From Chinchilla lanigera (taxonomy: Eukaryota > Chordata > Mammalia > Rodentia > Chinchillidae), in contig NW_004955405.1 in NCBI RefSeq assembly GCF_000276665.1, positions 12,843,679 to 12,907,678 of the forward strand: DNA of 64,000 nucleotides. Reading direction: 5' to 3'. Every line of letters begins with the position of its first letter. Positions within the stretch are counted from its first letter, which is position 1. The notes under the pieces were generated by a model. The model ran no database searches and was not told where the DNA came from. It saw only the letters and a program-made list of their open reading frames with translations. This document shows positions 1 through 12,250 of this stretch, one piece after another. The position numbers and the translations under genes are program-made.

Positions 1-53
1 GGATAAGAGATATTCTTTTCAAAATTTTTTACAGATTAGAGCTGAACCTGAAA

Positions 54-58
<5 letters not shown>

Positions 59-101
<43 letters not shown>
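59..101. repeat. (TG)n microsatellite
   Basis: An uninterrupted TG dinucleotide run of about 43 bases. It is likely length-polymorphic. The short reading frame crossing it on the minus strand, with a His-Thr run, is an artefact of the repeat. Confidence 0.97.
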
Positions 102-104
<3 letters not shown>

Positions 105-3100
105 AGGTAGATGAAGATTTGACTACTTTTTAAATTTTCTGTGCTACCAAATGATTCCAAATAGTACAATATAGCCAAAGATTGCAAGCACTGGAAGAGT
201 ACAGTACATGACAAAGAATTTACAGAGTATGAAGGAAGGCTCCTGGGATTATTTCAACAGAAGTTCCTAGATACTGGCTTGCTCTCGATAGTTCTATGTC
301 TACACTGAATTTTTATGCAAAGACATTACTGAAAAATTTCCCAAAAATATCAAGCCCAGAGTCAAGTCAATTAAAATCAAGAGGTGTAATGTTGCTTTTC
401 TCGATATCAATATATATTTCTAAAACATATACCTTACAAAAATAAACAGCCTCACTTATTGTACTGTCATGATTTTTGAGTACCTAAACATAGAATAAAA
501 TTTTTATTATTACATGTAGTATACTAGTGAACATAATGGGCAGTGTGTGAGCTTACTGGTTCTCAATGTGGCCTACTTTTTCTCTTGCTCTAAGCAGTCT
601 CTGCTCCAATAACATCTAATACTATGAAGGGACTCATAACGCAAAAGGTTTGGCCTTTCTGCATATCCCATTGTGTAATGATGAACCCTTTGTTTTCACA
701 GATGAGAAACACTTTGCAGACTTTCACAGCACTGTTTCACAGATGCAAAAGCAGTCTGGGGATTTCATAACAGTGTTGTAAAGATATTAAAAATCTGAAT
801 ATGCAGTTTAAATGATGTATAGTTCTATGGGAGCAACAGTAAAGTGATATTGTGTCTAAATTTAAATATTTTCTAGCAATGTGAATGTTATGTGTGGGTG
901 TGTATGTGGGGTCAAGATCTTCAAGAAGATGTTTATATGCTAAAAATAAGTCAAGCAGGGTATTAACAAATTTTTTAGTAAAGATTTGTACACTTAAACT
1001 CAGGATTCATCTTGAAAGCACAAATTTAGTTCTGTGTTGAACTATTTGCATAGATCAAATCTGAAAAAAAAATGTTCACATAGATTTCCAGTTTAAAAAA
1101 AATATAGATTTCTAGTTTAGTTTTCCAGAAATCAAACTTTAAAATATTTATAGGCATATTCTAAAGAGAAGTTGAAATGTACTAAATACTCAAATACATA
1201 GTGTGAGAGTGAATGCATTGTGTGTAGTTTTGTGGATATGTTTGTTTAATGGTACTTCAGTAATTGAAATTTTCATTCTCATATTTATGAGTCCTATTAT
1301 ATGAACAAGCCTTAATATGCTTAATGTAAATTAGCTTGGGTGTTCAAAGAGTGAGAAGAAATATCAGGCACAAGTAAGAGGGTTTGAGTAACCTAAATGG
1401 ATGATATTTTCAGTAAATGTGAAAATGTCTGCATTATGGGCAAGTTATCAAGTTATTAACTCTAATCAAATTATCTCTTGAAGTTAGTTTCACTTATCTA
1501 AAAGCATCAGCGGAAATAAAAAGAAACATGACTGTAAAGGTTGAAATAAGAATTGGGTGAAAATTTTATAGGGTACATAATTAAAAGTTTAGAGAGTTCT
1601 GAAAATAGTTTTTAATCTGAGTGTGAAAGCTGAGGTGACATTTTTTCAAAAGTACTGAGAAGTACTGATAGCTAAAGCACACAGGGAATAAAAATAGAGG
1701 GTAAACATGACTTCAAAAATAATTATTTTTAACATCCTAAATATGTGAAAGAGTTCTAGAACTTAGAAAAGAATTTTGATGAGTCAGTGGATGTTCTTTA
1801 AAATTTTAAACAAGAACTTTCCCTTCTTATCTTGGGTATTAGTCCTAAGTCACCTTAAATGTTTTTGTTGGGAAAATATGTTTTAAATAGACTTTTTCCT
1901 GCATGCCATATTGTCTATCCTATTCTCACATTATTGAACTGTATTTAAGCACAGCAACAACTGTTGCCTTCCCGCTCCTATTTTTGCATCATTGGTTAAG
2001 CCTGAGTTTCTCGGGAAGGTAAAATAAAATGTACTTTGGTGTCATTTATCAAGCACATAGATTCTAAAAGATAAAGTTATTCAATGAAAGTAACTTCACT
2101 TTGCTCAAATTCAACCAAAATGCCACAGGGATAATCTTCTGCAGAAGACATAAAGCTACTTAGAAACAAGAATATATTTTCTGATTTTCACTTGCTGATG
2201 GGGAAACATGAGCTATTTATTTTCAGCATTATTTGCTGGGTAGAATAATGAGTGATTTGGGGGATGTTGCTGAGGGGAGATGAAATACTATGAATGGAGT
2301 AAAGAGGATATCTGTGAAAAATGACTATATGAAATCTGTGATTTCCCACAGATAATCACTGCATACATATACCTTTACTTTTCTGCCATCCGTGAATGCA
2401 GTACTCTGATTAATTCCATGTTATTTTACATGTTGAAATATTAAAGGGAGAAGAATACAAAAAATTGTTCATTGAAAGCACAAGAATAAAATTTTCATCT
2501 TAATTCTTCTGCGGAACTTAAAAAGTGGATAAAGACCAGCTGATAGGTATCTAATGGTATTGATCGGTTCTAACCTTTTCTCAATGTTCTGACACAATAC
2601 AGGGTTCTTTCAGCAAATATTAGAGATGATTCTTTATAAAGTCTGCAAAATTGAATTCTATATATTGTCCTTTCAATGCTAAAAAAAGAAAAATTATGAA
2701 TTAATTATATCTAATCTTTCAAACTCTTTAAATCCTCAAGTTTATTTACTATCAACAGAAAGACTTGGTTGGTATCACCTATTTTTGTGGATTCTTATAC
2801 TCTCATAAAATAAAATAGTTCATTCTTCTGGGGCTAACAAGATGAATTTGATTTTTTAAGAAGTACTGTAATGTTGATGGCTTGTTTTTGATATGGTTTC
2901 TATGAGAGTAATTTTTAAGTCAAAGATTTGTTCATAGTTGGTTATTGAACAATGTTCCAGGGCAAACAGGATGAATTTCTCACTGATTGTCTTACTTCCA
3001 ATGCAGTGATGATCGTTTTCTCTCTGAGCCTTTCCTGTTCTGGCTGGCCTGAGGCATCAATTTTGAAATTCCAAAAATTTTTGCAGGCTATAACAGTTCT

Positions 3101-4920
3101 ATCACAGAATTTAGAACTGCTTTTGCCAGCTTTATCAGTTCCTTTAGCATCCTTAAATTTTATATCAGCGAACATTTATTGAGCTATACTTGTGCAGTCA
3201 TCGTTTTCTATAGCTTGGGATTTTGATAAAGAAGAGCATTACTTGATTTGTGCCCCCAAGGATTTTGGAATTCACTGAGCAAAACTGACTACAGTATTAT
3301 CAGACCATGAGTATTGTAAGGATTTATGTACAGGTTATATTTCTAAATATGGAGGGCAGCATAAAAGTAGCTTATGTGTTCATTGTTAACATTTCATTTA
3401 CTCTTGTTTAGAATAAATTTCCCAAATCCTGAAGTCACAAGAATTGTTTTATAAACATACATACTTACCCAAATAACATCTAATGTAAAATTTTGCCCCT
3501 TTTGCTTTATGCCTTCTTTGCCCATTGGTATTTTCAAAATCATTTAAGAAATGTTGCAGAAATACAAAATAATTCACATAATTTTTAGGATATAGCACCT
3601 AAAAATTTGAACATTCTCTTTACATATTCAATATAACTATGCAGTATAGAAATTTAGCATTGTTATTGACTGTATAGAACATATTCAAATATCTGAATGT
3701 TTCCTTTCAAACTACTTTTAAAAAATTCCAGGTACTCTTAGTGATTCCATATTGCCTTTCATTGCCATCTCTTTAATCTCTGTCAATCCAGAATAGTACA
3801 TCATCTTTCTACTTTGTTACATTGCATCAGTATGGCATTCACAATGTCTGTAGAGCACAAAGGAGTTGCTATGCTGAATGATTTTCAATTTGGATTTGGC
3901 CGATTGTTCCATCATGACTAAATTCGGTTAAACATTTGGCAAAGAAATATTTCTCAGGTGCTGTTATCTTCTCCATGTGTCACTGAAGGTATAGGAGGCA
4001 CTGTTGAAATACCAAGGCAAGTGTGCACTGCACAGTGGAAGTGCATCTTGGAGCCTCCGGAAGCTGGAGAGTAGGTAGATAGAAGAGTCATGTTTAATTC
4101 AAGACACAGCATGGTCCTCATTACTGGGTTACTCAGGCACATGAGTCTTTGGACATGTAAAGGATAGATTAATGAAGAATCAACATTTAAGCCAGCCCTG
4201 AGATTGCTAAATAGTGGAAATGGACAGAGCAAAGTGTTAAATGCAGTATAATCTGTATACTCTCTTGAGTTGGCTTTTCTGTAGCTGAATCAATGCAGAT
4301 GATCCCAGCTCTGACCACCATTCACATCTTTATTTTTGTGTATTGATAATTACAGATACAGGAACAAGTCAAGATTATGAAAACAAATGCATGCTACTTA
4401 TTCATGCCCAACCTCTAGACATTATGGGAAATATTTACATATTTAAGAGGCTCAAAGTGATAATAGCTTGGGAAACAAAAGGTTAAGAGTATGTGAATAA
4501 GTGGAAAACTGTCAGAATGTTCATTTCCTGAGTAGAAATTACAAATAATGCTAGAAAATGAAAGCTGATGCCCTAGTATTTCCAAGATTAAAAGTAACAA
4601 TAGTGTGAATACAACCAGAAACAAGACCAAAACTCTCTGATCCTAGGCCCCCATGGGTTTAATCGTGATATGTCTCACAGCACTTCTCAGAATAATTGTC
4701 TGTAGTTATTTTCACTGCGTTGCTTCCCATTATTACATTATTAAGTCTTTTATCTACAACATTCCTCTAAAATCATTTCACTCAAAGTTTTCATTGACCA
4801 TCTTCAAGTGTTAAATGGTCACTTCCCTGTCCTTCTTTTACCTTATTTCCCAGCAAGATTTGAGAGAGCTGAATTTTCCTCCTTTTCTGTAGTGCTTTCT
4901 TTTGTTGACTATTGGGACCC
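102..4920. other. Unrecognised AT-rich noncoding stretch
   Basis: I recognise no gene, RNA gene or clear mobile element here. Short open frames, such as the overlapping pair on opposite strands near 2942-3182, show no domain and no exon signals I can support. The stretch may hold heavily decayed repeats that cannot be identified by eye. Confidence 0.5.
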
Positions 4921-4924
4921 AGTT

Positions 4925-5145
4925 TTTTTATTATTTGAAAGAGGAAAAAAAGCAATAAAAATGATACAGAATTTCAAAGCAAGATTATAGGAAGTTAACA
5001 CTGGTTATTATATTGCATATTTTTATTTGCAAAGTAATTTCTCAGATGACAAGATATAAACATGCAGCATTGATCAAACAATATACCCACTAACTGTCCC
5101 TTTCAGTGAACTAATAGAAATTAATAACCTGCCTATTTTCTTTCA
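4925..5145 (-). mobile_element. Detached L1 3' UTR fragment
   Basis: Read on the minus strand, this matches the 3' UTR module of the nearby L1 (6360-6640). It has the same run of blocks: a purine start, the core ATGATACAGAATTTC as seen on the plus strand, the GATCAAACAAT block and the ACTAACTGTCCCTTTCA block. No ORF2 sequence follows upstream, so this is a severely 5'-truncated insertion or a fragment. Confidence 0.75.
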
Positions 5146-5474
5146 CCACTATAGTTATGATTTCACTTCAAATTATTATCAACTCATGATCAGATACTAT
5201 AATGGTTTCTTATGCCCAAAGGGTTTTACTCTACAAACTATAACTCTATGAAGACAACTCACCAAACTTGCAATATATCTAAGATCCATCCAAGATTACA
5301 AGCTCTAGCATCCTTCCACTCACCCTCTCCCCTACCATGCTATAAAATATAACATCCCTTTTCTTTTGATTCTCAGAGCTACTTCCTTTCTGTCATCTAG
5401 CTTTTGCTTTAACTATCAATTTTTTGGAAATGCTTGTAAAGACAATCTCATCCAAAGTATTGTCTGAATATCTC

Positions 5475-5590
5475 ATATATGACATTTCATTTAATCATCT
5501 CAATAATTCTTTGAAATAATTACCATTCTTGCTCCCATTGTATAGGCAGGGAAACAAAAATTAAGGACGTTAAATAAAATTTTCAAAGTG
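5475..5590 (+). mobile_element. MIR SINE relic
   Basis: The order of motifs is that of the MIR core: CATTTCATTTAATCATCTCA, then a block resembling 'low-count cell, gaggcagggaaac', then a decayed AAGTTAAGTAA-like block. It is strongly diverged, as expected for an element that predates placental mammals. Confidence 0.6.
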
Positions 5591-6189
5591 GTCATTTTTG
5601 TCAGCAATTGAAATGGAGTTCTTCGAGTCATATTCCTAATTGTTAGCTCCTAACCATTGTTAAACTGCCAGCTGTAACTGAATTAGGTCACCTTGCTTTA
5701 CTTTCAATACTTTTAAGCTATTAGATATCTCCTTTTTATTTATATATTGGTCTTTGCTTACTATGTATTGAATATAAAATCTAAGACAAATTTTTCATCT
5801 TATTCAATTCTCTACCTATTCAAATAATGCCTAGAATTTAAAAAGTGATTGATAATACAGCAGTAAATCTTATTGTCAAGGAATAATCTCCAGTCAAAGC
5901 ATAAAGGAGATGAAGATGGGAAATTAGGAATAGTTTCAGATTCACTGAATAGAAAACAAGAAAAGTTATTGTGAGATATTTGGGTTTATGGATAAAAATA
6001 GGATAATGATTGTGTTCTGTGGGGCTGCCCTCTCTTCACTTTTTTCCTTCCTTTTTGACACAAGCAATGGTCAGCCAGTGCTTCTGCCTTCCAGTGCAGG
6101 TAACCATGAGTACTTGGGCTGGGAATACTGGGTTAAACCAGTTTAATATGAAACTTTAAAAAATGACTCCTAATAATTGCACATTTTAT

Positions 6190-6345
6190 TTCTATAACAT
6201 TTTATACATATCTTAATGTTTTACAGACAATTATATTTAGTACTAATAAATATAAGAGATAAATGCTATTATCATTTTACAGATACAAAATTGAGAATGA
6301 CAGAAATTAAGTGACTATAAATTTGTTGCTAAGTGGGATACCTGA
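6190..6345 (+). mobile_element. MIR SINE relic
   Basis: The stretch ATTATCATTTTACAGATACA followed by an AGAAATTAAGTGACT block has the order of the MIR core (tally region, then 'ttaagtaacttgcc'). It lies directly beside the L1 3' end and was probably the insertion site context. Confidence 0.6.
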
Positions 6346-6879
6346 GACTTGAATTTAGAATGTGTATTGTCAAATTCTTTTTTTATTTCAAAGAGAAAAG
6401 TACAAAAAAGTAAGAAAAACAAAGACAAAAACAAAATAACACAAAAACAATAAAAATGATACAGAATTTCAATAACAGATGATAGGAAATTAACAATGTT
6501 TGTTATATTACATACTACTGTCTTCAAAGCAGTTGCTCAGATTACCAGATATAGGCATGCAAGAGTGATCAAACAATTAAACACTAGCTGTTCCTTTCAA
6601 TAAACCATTAGAAATTAGTAGTGTGATTGCCTTAGCTATCTTGTGTATGTGTGAATATATACATATTTTTCACTTCCTTCTTTCTTTGTTTTCTCCTTTC
6701 CCTCATCCAAGGTGTTCTTTCCTTTGGAGCAGTTTCTTTCCCTTTCACAATATCAATTGTAACTTTTGGATTTTATTTACTCTTTGAAGTTCTTACACTA
6801 GGAAGACAATATGATGTTTACACAGGAGGGTCTGACTTATTTCGCTTATGAGTATGATCTGTAATTGCATCCATTTACC

Positions 6880-9150
6880 TATAAAAGCCTTGAGTTTATC
6901 TTTCTTTAGAGCTGAATAACACTCCACTGTGTAGAAATACTACATTTTTCTTATCCACTTTTCAGTTAATGGGCACTTGGATTATTTCCAAGATTTAGGT
7001 ATTACAAATTGCACTGTGATAAACATGGGTTCATATGTAGCACTGTGGTATGAAGCTTTCAGATCTTCTGGAAAAATACCCAAAAGGGGAATAACTGCTT
7101 TGAATGGGACCTCTAATCCTAGTTTTTTGAGGATTATTCATACTGATTTCTACAGTGATTATACCAGTCTACACTCCTACCAACACTGGAGAATGTTTCC
7201 TTTTTCCCTGCAGTTCTTCCAGCATTTGTAATTGGTGGATGTTTTGATGATAGTCATTCTTTCTAGAGTGAGATGGAATCTCAGTGTTGTTTTAATTTGC
7301 ATTTCTCAAAAGACTAATGATGTTAAACATTTTTTCATATATTTATTTGCCATTTGTATTTCTTCATCTGAGAAGTATGTATTCATCTCAGATGCCCATT
7401 TCTGGATTGAGTCTCAGAATTTTGGGGTCCTGATTTTTTTTTTTAATTTTTTTGCGTATTCTAGATAGGAGTCCTTTGTCTGAGGAACAGTTGGCTAAAA
7501 TTTTTTCCAATTTGTGGGTTTTCTTTCCACCCTGTTGGTGATTTCTTTTGATATGCAAAAACTTTTCTATAAGATGAGATCTTAGTTGTTGATCCTTTGA
7601 AGTATTTCCTGTGCAGTTTATTTTGTGCATGCACTGTCAGCCTACCCTTATGTCTTCAAAATTTCTATCTAGTTTCTCTTCATTTAAGAGTCTGAGAAGA
7701 ATTTGCATTAAATATTTTCTAAATTTCTTGTAGAATTCAACTGTGAACCCATCCAGACCTGGGCCTTTCTTTGTTGGTAAGTTTCTTATGTTTGTAATTT
7801 CACTGATTGACAGTGGGCTATTCAGGATTTTTATATCTTCTTGATTCACTTTTGGTAATTCACATGCGTCTAGGAATCCATTCCTTTCGTCTTCAGTGCT
7901 TTCCACCCTCTGTGAGTAAAGGTTTTCAAAGTAAGTATTGATTATCTTCTAAATTTCTACAGGCTTTATAGTGATTCCATCCTTTTCATTCCTTATTCTG
8001 TGAATTGGAGTTTTTTCTTTCTTTTTTTGATAGGATAAAATTTTATAAAATTTTATTTATTTCTTCAAAGAACCAATTCTTTGATTCATTAATTCTTTGT
8101 ATTGTTTTCTTACTCTTAATTGCATTAATTTCTACTCGATCTTTATAATTTACTCCCTTCTTTGGGTTTTGGGCTTGACTTTCTCTTCTTTGTCTAAAAG
8201 CTTGAGGTACAGTGTAAGGTTGTTTAATTGTGCTCATTCTGTTTTCCTGATGTGAGAACTCACCTCTATAAATTTCCTTCTGAGGACTGCTTTCCTTGTA
8301 TCCCACAGGTTCTGGAAAATTTTGGTTTGATTGTCAATATGGTTTCGTTTCTTCTTTTATTTCATCTGTGACCCATTGGTTGTTCAGGAGGATGTTATTT
8401 AATTTCCATGTGTTTATGAAGCTTTTGCAATTTCTTTAGTCAACTATTTCAAATTTCTTTGCACTATGGTCTGATAATATGCATAAGATTAGTTCAGTTC
8501 CTTTGCATTTATGTAAGCCTGTTCTATGTGTATGGTCTATTTAAGAAAACATTCATGTGCAGCTGAGAAGAATGTGTATGCTGATCTTAGGTGGAACACT
8601 CTGTAAAGGTCTACTAAGTCTATTTGTTCACAAGTTTGGTTTAGTTTCGTTATTTCTTTGCTGATTTTTTTGTCCAGTTATCTATCTCTTTGTGTCAATG
8701 GGGTGTTGAATTCCCTCATTACAATTGTGTTATTTCTTATTTGACTTTTTATGTCTTTTGAAATTTGTCTTATACTGTTGGGTGTTCCTACATTTGGTGC
8801 ATATATATTTATGATTGTTATCTCTTCTTATAGTTCCCCCTAACAAGTATTTAGTGATCTTGTCTCTTTTGATCATTCTTAGCTTGATGTTCACATTGTC
8901 TGCAACCAGAATAGCTACTCTTGCTTTTTTTGTGGGTTCCTATCACATGGAATATTGTTTTCTATTCTTTGACTTTCGGACTATGAATTTCCTTTTGAGT
9001 TAAATGTATTTCTTATATACAGGATATTGTTGGATTTTGTTTCTTGATACACTCTGCCAGTGTGTTTCTTTTGATTGGTGAGTTGAGGCCATTTACATTA
9101 ATGGTCATTACTGATATGTACTGGCTTATCTTTGTCATGTTATTTTCCCA
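6880..9150 (-). pseudogene. L1 ORF2 pseudogene, reverse transcriptase core deleted
   Basis: ORF2p is the L1 endonuclease and reverse transcriptase. The endonuclease start is clear at about 9060-9130 (ISVMTINVNGLNSPIKRNTL). The linker appears at 8043-8306 with KKTIQRINESKNWFFEEINK. The entry to the reverse transcriptase appears at 7640-7906 with NLPTKKGPGLDGFTVEFYKK. Sequence then passes directly into the C-terminal zone (7388-7630 and down to about 6880; inverse complement of a block like 'cactgttggtgggaatg'). The catalytic YxDD segment is absent. Stops and frameshifts are frequent. Confidence 0.88.
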
Positions 9151-9225
9151 CTGTTCATTCCCTACTTTCCCTCTCTGTTTAATTGCTTGCCCAGCTTGAT
9201 GGTACCTTTCTATTGTTGTTCTTGG

Positions 9226-9313
9226 GACTGGGATGTAGCTCAGTGGCACAAACACCTGCCTGGCAAGCGCAAGGTCCTAAGTTCAATTCCCAGTACAAAC
9301 AAACAAACAAAAA
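9226..9313 (+). mobile_element. ID-type SINE inserted in L1
   Basis: A tRNA-derived SINE with an A-box-like block (GGGATGTAGCTCAGTGG), a CTGCCTGGCAAGCGCAAGG block, a B-box-like GTTCAATTCCCAGTAC and a (CAAA)n tail. It is flanked by 17-bp direct repeats, 9209-9225 and 9314-9330, TCTATTGTTGTTCTTGG against TCTACTGTTGTTCTTGG, one mismatch. The insertion interrupts the region between L1 ORF1 and ORF2. Confidence 0.95.
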
Positions 9314-9329
9314 TCTACTGTTGTTCTTG

Positions 9330-10506
9330 GAATCGTGGTCATTTTTATCTCTTTCTAGAATATATTTCATTACTCTTTATAGTGTTGGTTTGGTGGTTAT
9401 GAATTTCTTCAATTGTTCGTTGTCCTGGAAGTATTTTATTTCTTCATTAGTTTTGAAAGATAGTTTTGCAGGGTACACCAATCTGGGTTGGAAGCTGTTT
9501 TCTTTCAGGACCTGAAATACTTCACTTTAGGCTCTTCTTGACTTGATAGTTTTTGCTGAGAAATCTGTTGTGATTCTAATGGGTGAATCACCTTCATAGG
9601 TGATTTGTTTCTTTTCTCTGACAACTTTTAATAGTATGTTCTTTTGCTGAAGTTCTGGGATCTTGATTATTATGTGTCTGGGTGTAAACTTATTTTGGTT
9701 ATATCTCATTGGAGTCCTACATGCCTCACTTTTCTGTATGTCCGATTCTTTTCCCATGCTTGGGAAATTTTTTGCTGTTACTTCTGCAAATAGTCTTTTT
9801 ATGACATGCATGTTGCCTCTTGCTTTTTCATTGACACCTGTCAGTCTTATGTTGATTTTCTTTGCCCCATCTTGAAGCTGTTGAATTTTTATTTCCTCTT
9901 CCACAGTATTTTAAGAAAGCCTTTCCTTCACAGTTGCAAGCTGCAATGCTCTCTTCAAGGTCTGAAAATCTGTCTTCAGTTTTGTTCATGCAGTTTTGTG
10001 AGCTTTCAATGAAATTTTTATTTATTTGTTTTTATTTATTTATTTATTTATTTTTGTTTTTTTCCAGTACCAGAAATCAAACTCACAACCTTGAGCTTGC
10101 CAAGCAGGCTCTGTGCCACTGAGCTAAATCCCCAGCCCTCAATGAAATTTTTAATTTCCTGAATATCTCTTTGAATCTGTTTCATGCATTCTAATTATTT
10201 CTTATGTTGTTCGTTCAATGTTTCCATCACTTTTCTGTGCTCCTGTATTTTTTTATAACTGTGTCTTTTGATATACTGAGTAATTCTTTCATTATGGTAG
10301 TCTTTTCTTTTTTTTTTTTTTTACCTGAGAGATTATTTCTGATATGATTTTTTCTATAGCCTGATGTAACTATTTTTTTTTTTTTTACTTCAGTTGCTAT
10401 CATTTTGGAAATTCCAGGTTTGTGACTTCCAAGTTCTCCTATGTCATTGTCTCCTGGACTTGCTCTGTTTGGGGTGGAGGTCTGAGATTGGTTTTTGCTT
10501 CTTCAT
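9330..10506 (-). pseudogene. L1 ORF1 pseudogene (ORF1p RNA-binding protein)
   Basis: ORF1p is the trimeric nucleic-acid-binding chaperone of L1. A likely start codon lies at 10506, followed by a basic N-terminus (MKKQKPISDLHPKQSKSRRQ) and then a stop. The conserved RRM and C-terminal part lies at 9527-9904, with RGNMHVIKRLFAEVTAKNFP and the typical FTPRHIIIKIPELQQKNILL and REKKQITYEGDSPIRITTDF blocks. The C-terminal end continues in another frame to about 9330, with a block like FQPRLVYPAKLSF. An ID SINE at 10021-10138 splits the gene, and poly-T tracts near 10310 and 10375 add frame breaks. It is not translatable. Confidence 0.88.
10021..10138 (-). mobile_element. ID-type SINE inserted in L1 ORF1
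   Basis: Minus-strand ID copy: (TTTA)n and T-rich tail complement first, then GTACCAGAAATCAAACTCAC, CTTGCCAAGCAGGC and GAGCTAAATCCCCAGCCC. A perfect 15-bp target-site duplication, TCAATGAAATTTTTA, flanks it at 10006-10020 and 10139-10153. It is younger than the L1 it disrupts. Confidence 0.95.
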
Positions 10507-10523
10507 TTTGTCATTGTTGAAAC

Positions 10524-10712
10524 AGGAGGTAGAGTGCTGAGCCTTGCCCCTCCCAGGCAGCCCACCAAAGGTCCCTGAGTTCTTCAGGAGTCAGAGTTGC
10601 TCCTGATAGCAGCGGGAGGCAAAGTGCCAAGTCCAACCCTCCTGGGCAGCTCACTGAAGGTCCTTGGTTTCTCTGGGCTCAGACTCATTCTGAGATGGCA
10701 GAGGGAGGCCTT
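10524..10712 (-). repeat. Tandem 89-bp monomers at the L1 5' end
   Basis: Two consecutive GC-rich units of about 89-90 bp (10524-10613 and 10614-10702) plus the start of a third share the order GGGAGGC, AAAGTGC, CCTGGGCAG, CACTGAAGGTCC and TCTGGGCTCAGA-like blocks. They sit just upstream of the ORF1 start on the L1 coding strand. Tandem monomers at this place act as internal promoters in mouse L1 families, so a similar role is inferred here. Confidence 0.75.
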
Positions 10713-10874
10713 TCTTGTCAAATTCTGTTTTCAGTTTTTCAATTAAAATGCAGTTGCCCTTTTCATGACTATTTTTTTATTAGCTGCTTTCACCTAGGAT
10801 GATTCTTCATAATGTTACTAGTTACAGCATGGAGCCAATTTCAGATTAGATTTTCTTTTTTTGTTAATTTTACT

Positions 10875-11310
10875 TGTCTTGGTCACTTTCCTTCTCACTG
10901 GGACACAATACCTGACATCCACAACTTAAAGGAGGAGAGGTTTACTTTGTCTCACAGTTTCAGAAGTTGCCATCCATGATTGGAAGGCTCAAGTGTAGAA
11001 GCAGCATAGTGGGAAGGACTGTCACAGAGGAAAGCAGCTTGGCTCATGGAAGCCGACAGGCAGCAAGACAAGGGAGGAGCTGAGAGGAAGGCTTTCAGGT
11101 CATGTTCCCTTCTAGGTCCCATCCCAGTGAACCACCTCTAACCTGACCCCAACTCCTTTTAACAGAAAATCTGCTTGGCTCTCTCCTACTTCAATCACCT
11201 TCTGCAACCCCCACCTCCATCACATGAGTGTCTCAGGGGACCTTCTAGATCTGAACTGTCCCATGTTCCTGGTGAACTCTGGCTAATTCTTCAGCCACAA
11301 TATCTTTTGA
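10875..11310 (-). mobile_element. LTR element, probably ERVL-MaLR type
   Basis: The plus strand opens with TGTCTTGGTCACTTTCCTTC, ACACAATACCTGACA and GAGGTTTACTTTGTCTCACA, the reverse complement of the usual 3' end of rodent MaLR LTRs (an 'aaacctttcctcc' and 'ggtatttggtcacagcaa'-like end). It then runs through a purine-rich middle. The outer boundary is approximate. It appears to be a solo LTR. Confidence 0.55.
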
Positions 11311-11808
11311 AATGGGATTAATCCTATTATGGAAGAAATGTACTTGATTTACGTTAATGAACTCTCATTTTAGAGAGTGGATTTGGAAAATTAATATACT
11401 TCTTGAATAACAAACTGAGATATAAATGTAAGCAAGTAAAACTCTCATTTTTTGTTTAAAAGAAATAGCATTATATAATGGACTGCTTTGCAAAAATTTT
11501 ATTGAAATATGCATATTTGAAGAATAAAATTATGAATATTAATTTTCAGTGTTTCTCATATTCCCCAAACATGCATAATTTGAAACACAGTGCAGAACAT
11601 ATTTAATATTATACCTTTTGTTATAAAAGCTATGATTAAAAATTCAATTTAAAGTTAAGAAATGAGACAAGAACTTTTAAAGTAGAGGCATACATAGTAG
11701 AATTTTATAGGATTTAAGATTTAAATATTTTCATTCCTAAATTTAAATGCAAGAACACCTTTGTTTGCATCATGGAAGCTGCAATAGAAGATGGAATTTT
11801 GATGTTTT
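11311..11808. other. Unrecognised noncoding stretch
   Basis: AT-rich sequence between the LTR and a B1 SINE. I recognise no gene or element in it. Confidence 0.5.
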
Positions 11809-11822
11809 TCTACATGTTATTC

Positions 11823-11970
11823 TTTATTTGTTTTGTCTTTTTGAAACAGGGTTTCACTGTGCAGTTCAGGCTGGCCTTGAACTCACTTTGTAGCCCAGGC
11901 TGGCCTCAAACTCACGATGATCCTCCTGCCTCAATCTGGGATAACAGGCATATACCACCACACCCAGCCT
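11823..11970 (-). mobile_element. B1 SINE (7SL-derived)
   Basis: Reverse complement of B1: AAACAGGGTTTCACTGTGCA, GCTGGCCTTGAACTCACTTT, a second internal copy (TAGCCCAGGCTGGCCTCAAA) and then CCACCACACCCAGCC. The internal duplication is the one that marks rodent B1. It is flanked by 14-bp direct repeats, TCTACATGTTATTC (11809-11822) and TCTGCATGTTATTC (11971-11984). The reading frame over this region is SINE-derived. Confidence 0.93.
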
Positions 11971-12129
11971 TCTGCATGTTATTCCAAAGTGAATGAATAA
12001 GGTGTTATTCTAAAGTCTACACTATGCATTAGTCAATACCATGTTATAGGCAACAGGAAACTTAAGAATAGGCAAAGTATGGACCTTTTAATTCAACCAT
12101 ATCTGACTTTATTTGAAAACGACTTCTAT

Positions 12130-12250
12130 CTTTGAAAATTGCTGACTTTGACTTTGGGATAGTTTATCAACTTTGTTGAACCTGTTTCCATTTGTAAAAT
12201 AGGACTGTAATCCATCTCAAATTCTTTCTGTTGAATTAAATATTGAGAAT
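12130..12250 (-). mobile_element. MIR SINE relic
   Basis: The plus strand shows CTGACTTTGACTTTGGGATAG, then a block like 'cctgtttccatttgtaaaataggac', the reverse-orientation MIR core. It is strongly diverged. Confidence 0.5.

Larger units (their letters stand above)
6360..10715 (-). mobile_element. L1 LINE retrotransposon, internally deleted, minus strand
   Basis: Read on the minus strand from high to low coordinates, this has GC-rich tandem 5' monomers (about 10524-10712), an ORF1 remnant, an ORF2 remnant with endonuclease and linker sequence and the start of the reverse transcriptase, then a jump near 7640 to the C-terminal part of ORF2, and a 3' UTR ending about 6360-6640. About 1.5 kb of ORF2 appears deleted, including the reverse transcriptase catalytic core, so it cannot be autonomous. 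Two ID SINEs (9226-9313 and 10021-10138) inserted later, each flanked by a duplication of L1 sequence. Many frameshifts show it is not recent. Keeping its 5' monomers means it began as a near full-length insertion. Confidence 0.9.

Noticed and set aside
29..214. Short minus-strand frame with a His-Thr run
   Set aside because: Created by translating the TG microsatellite.
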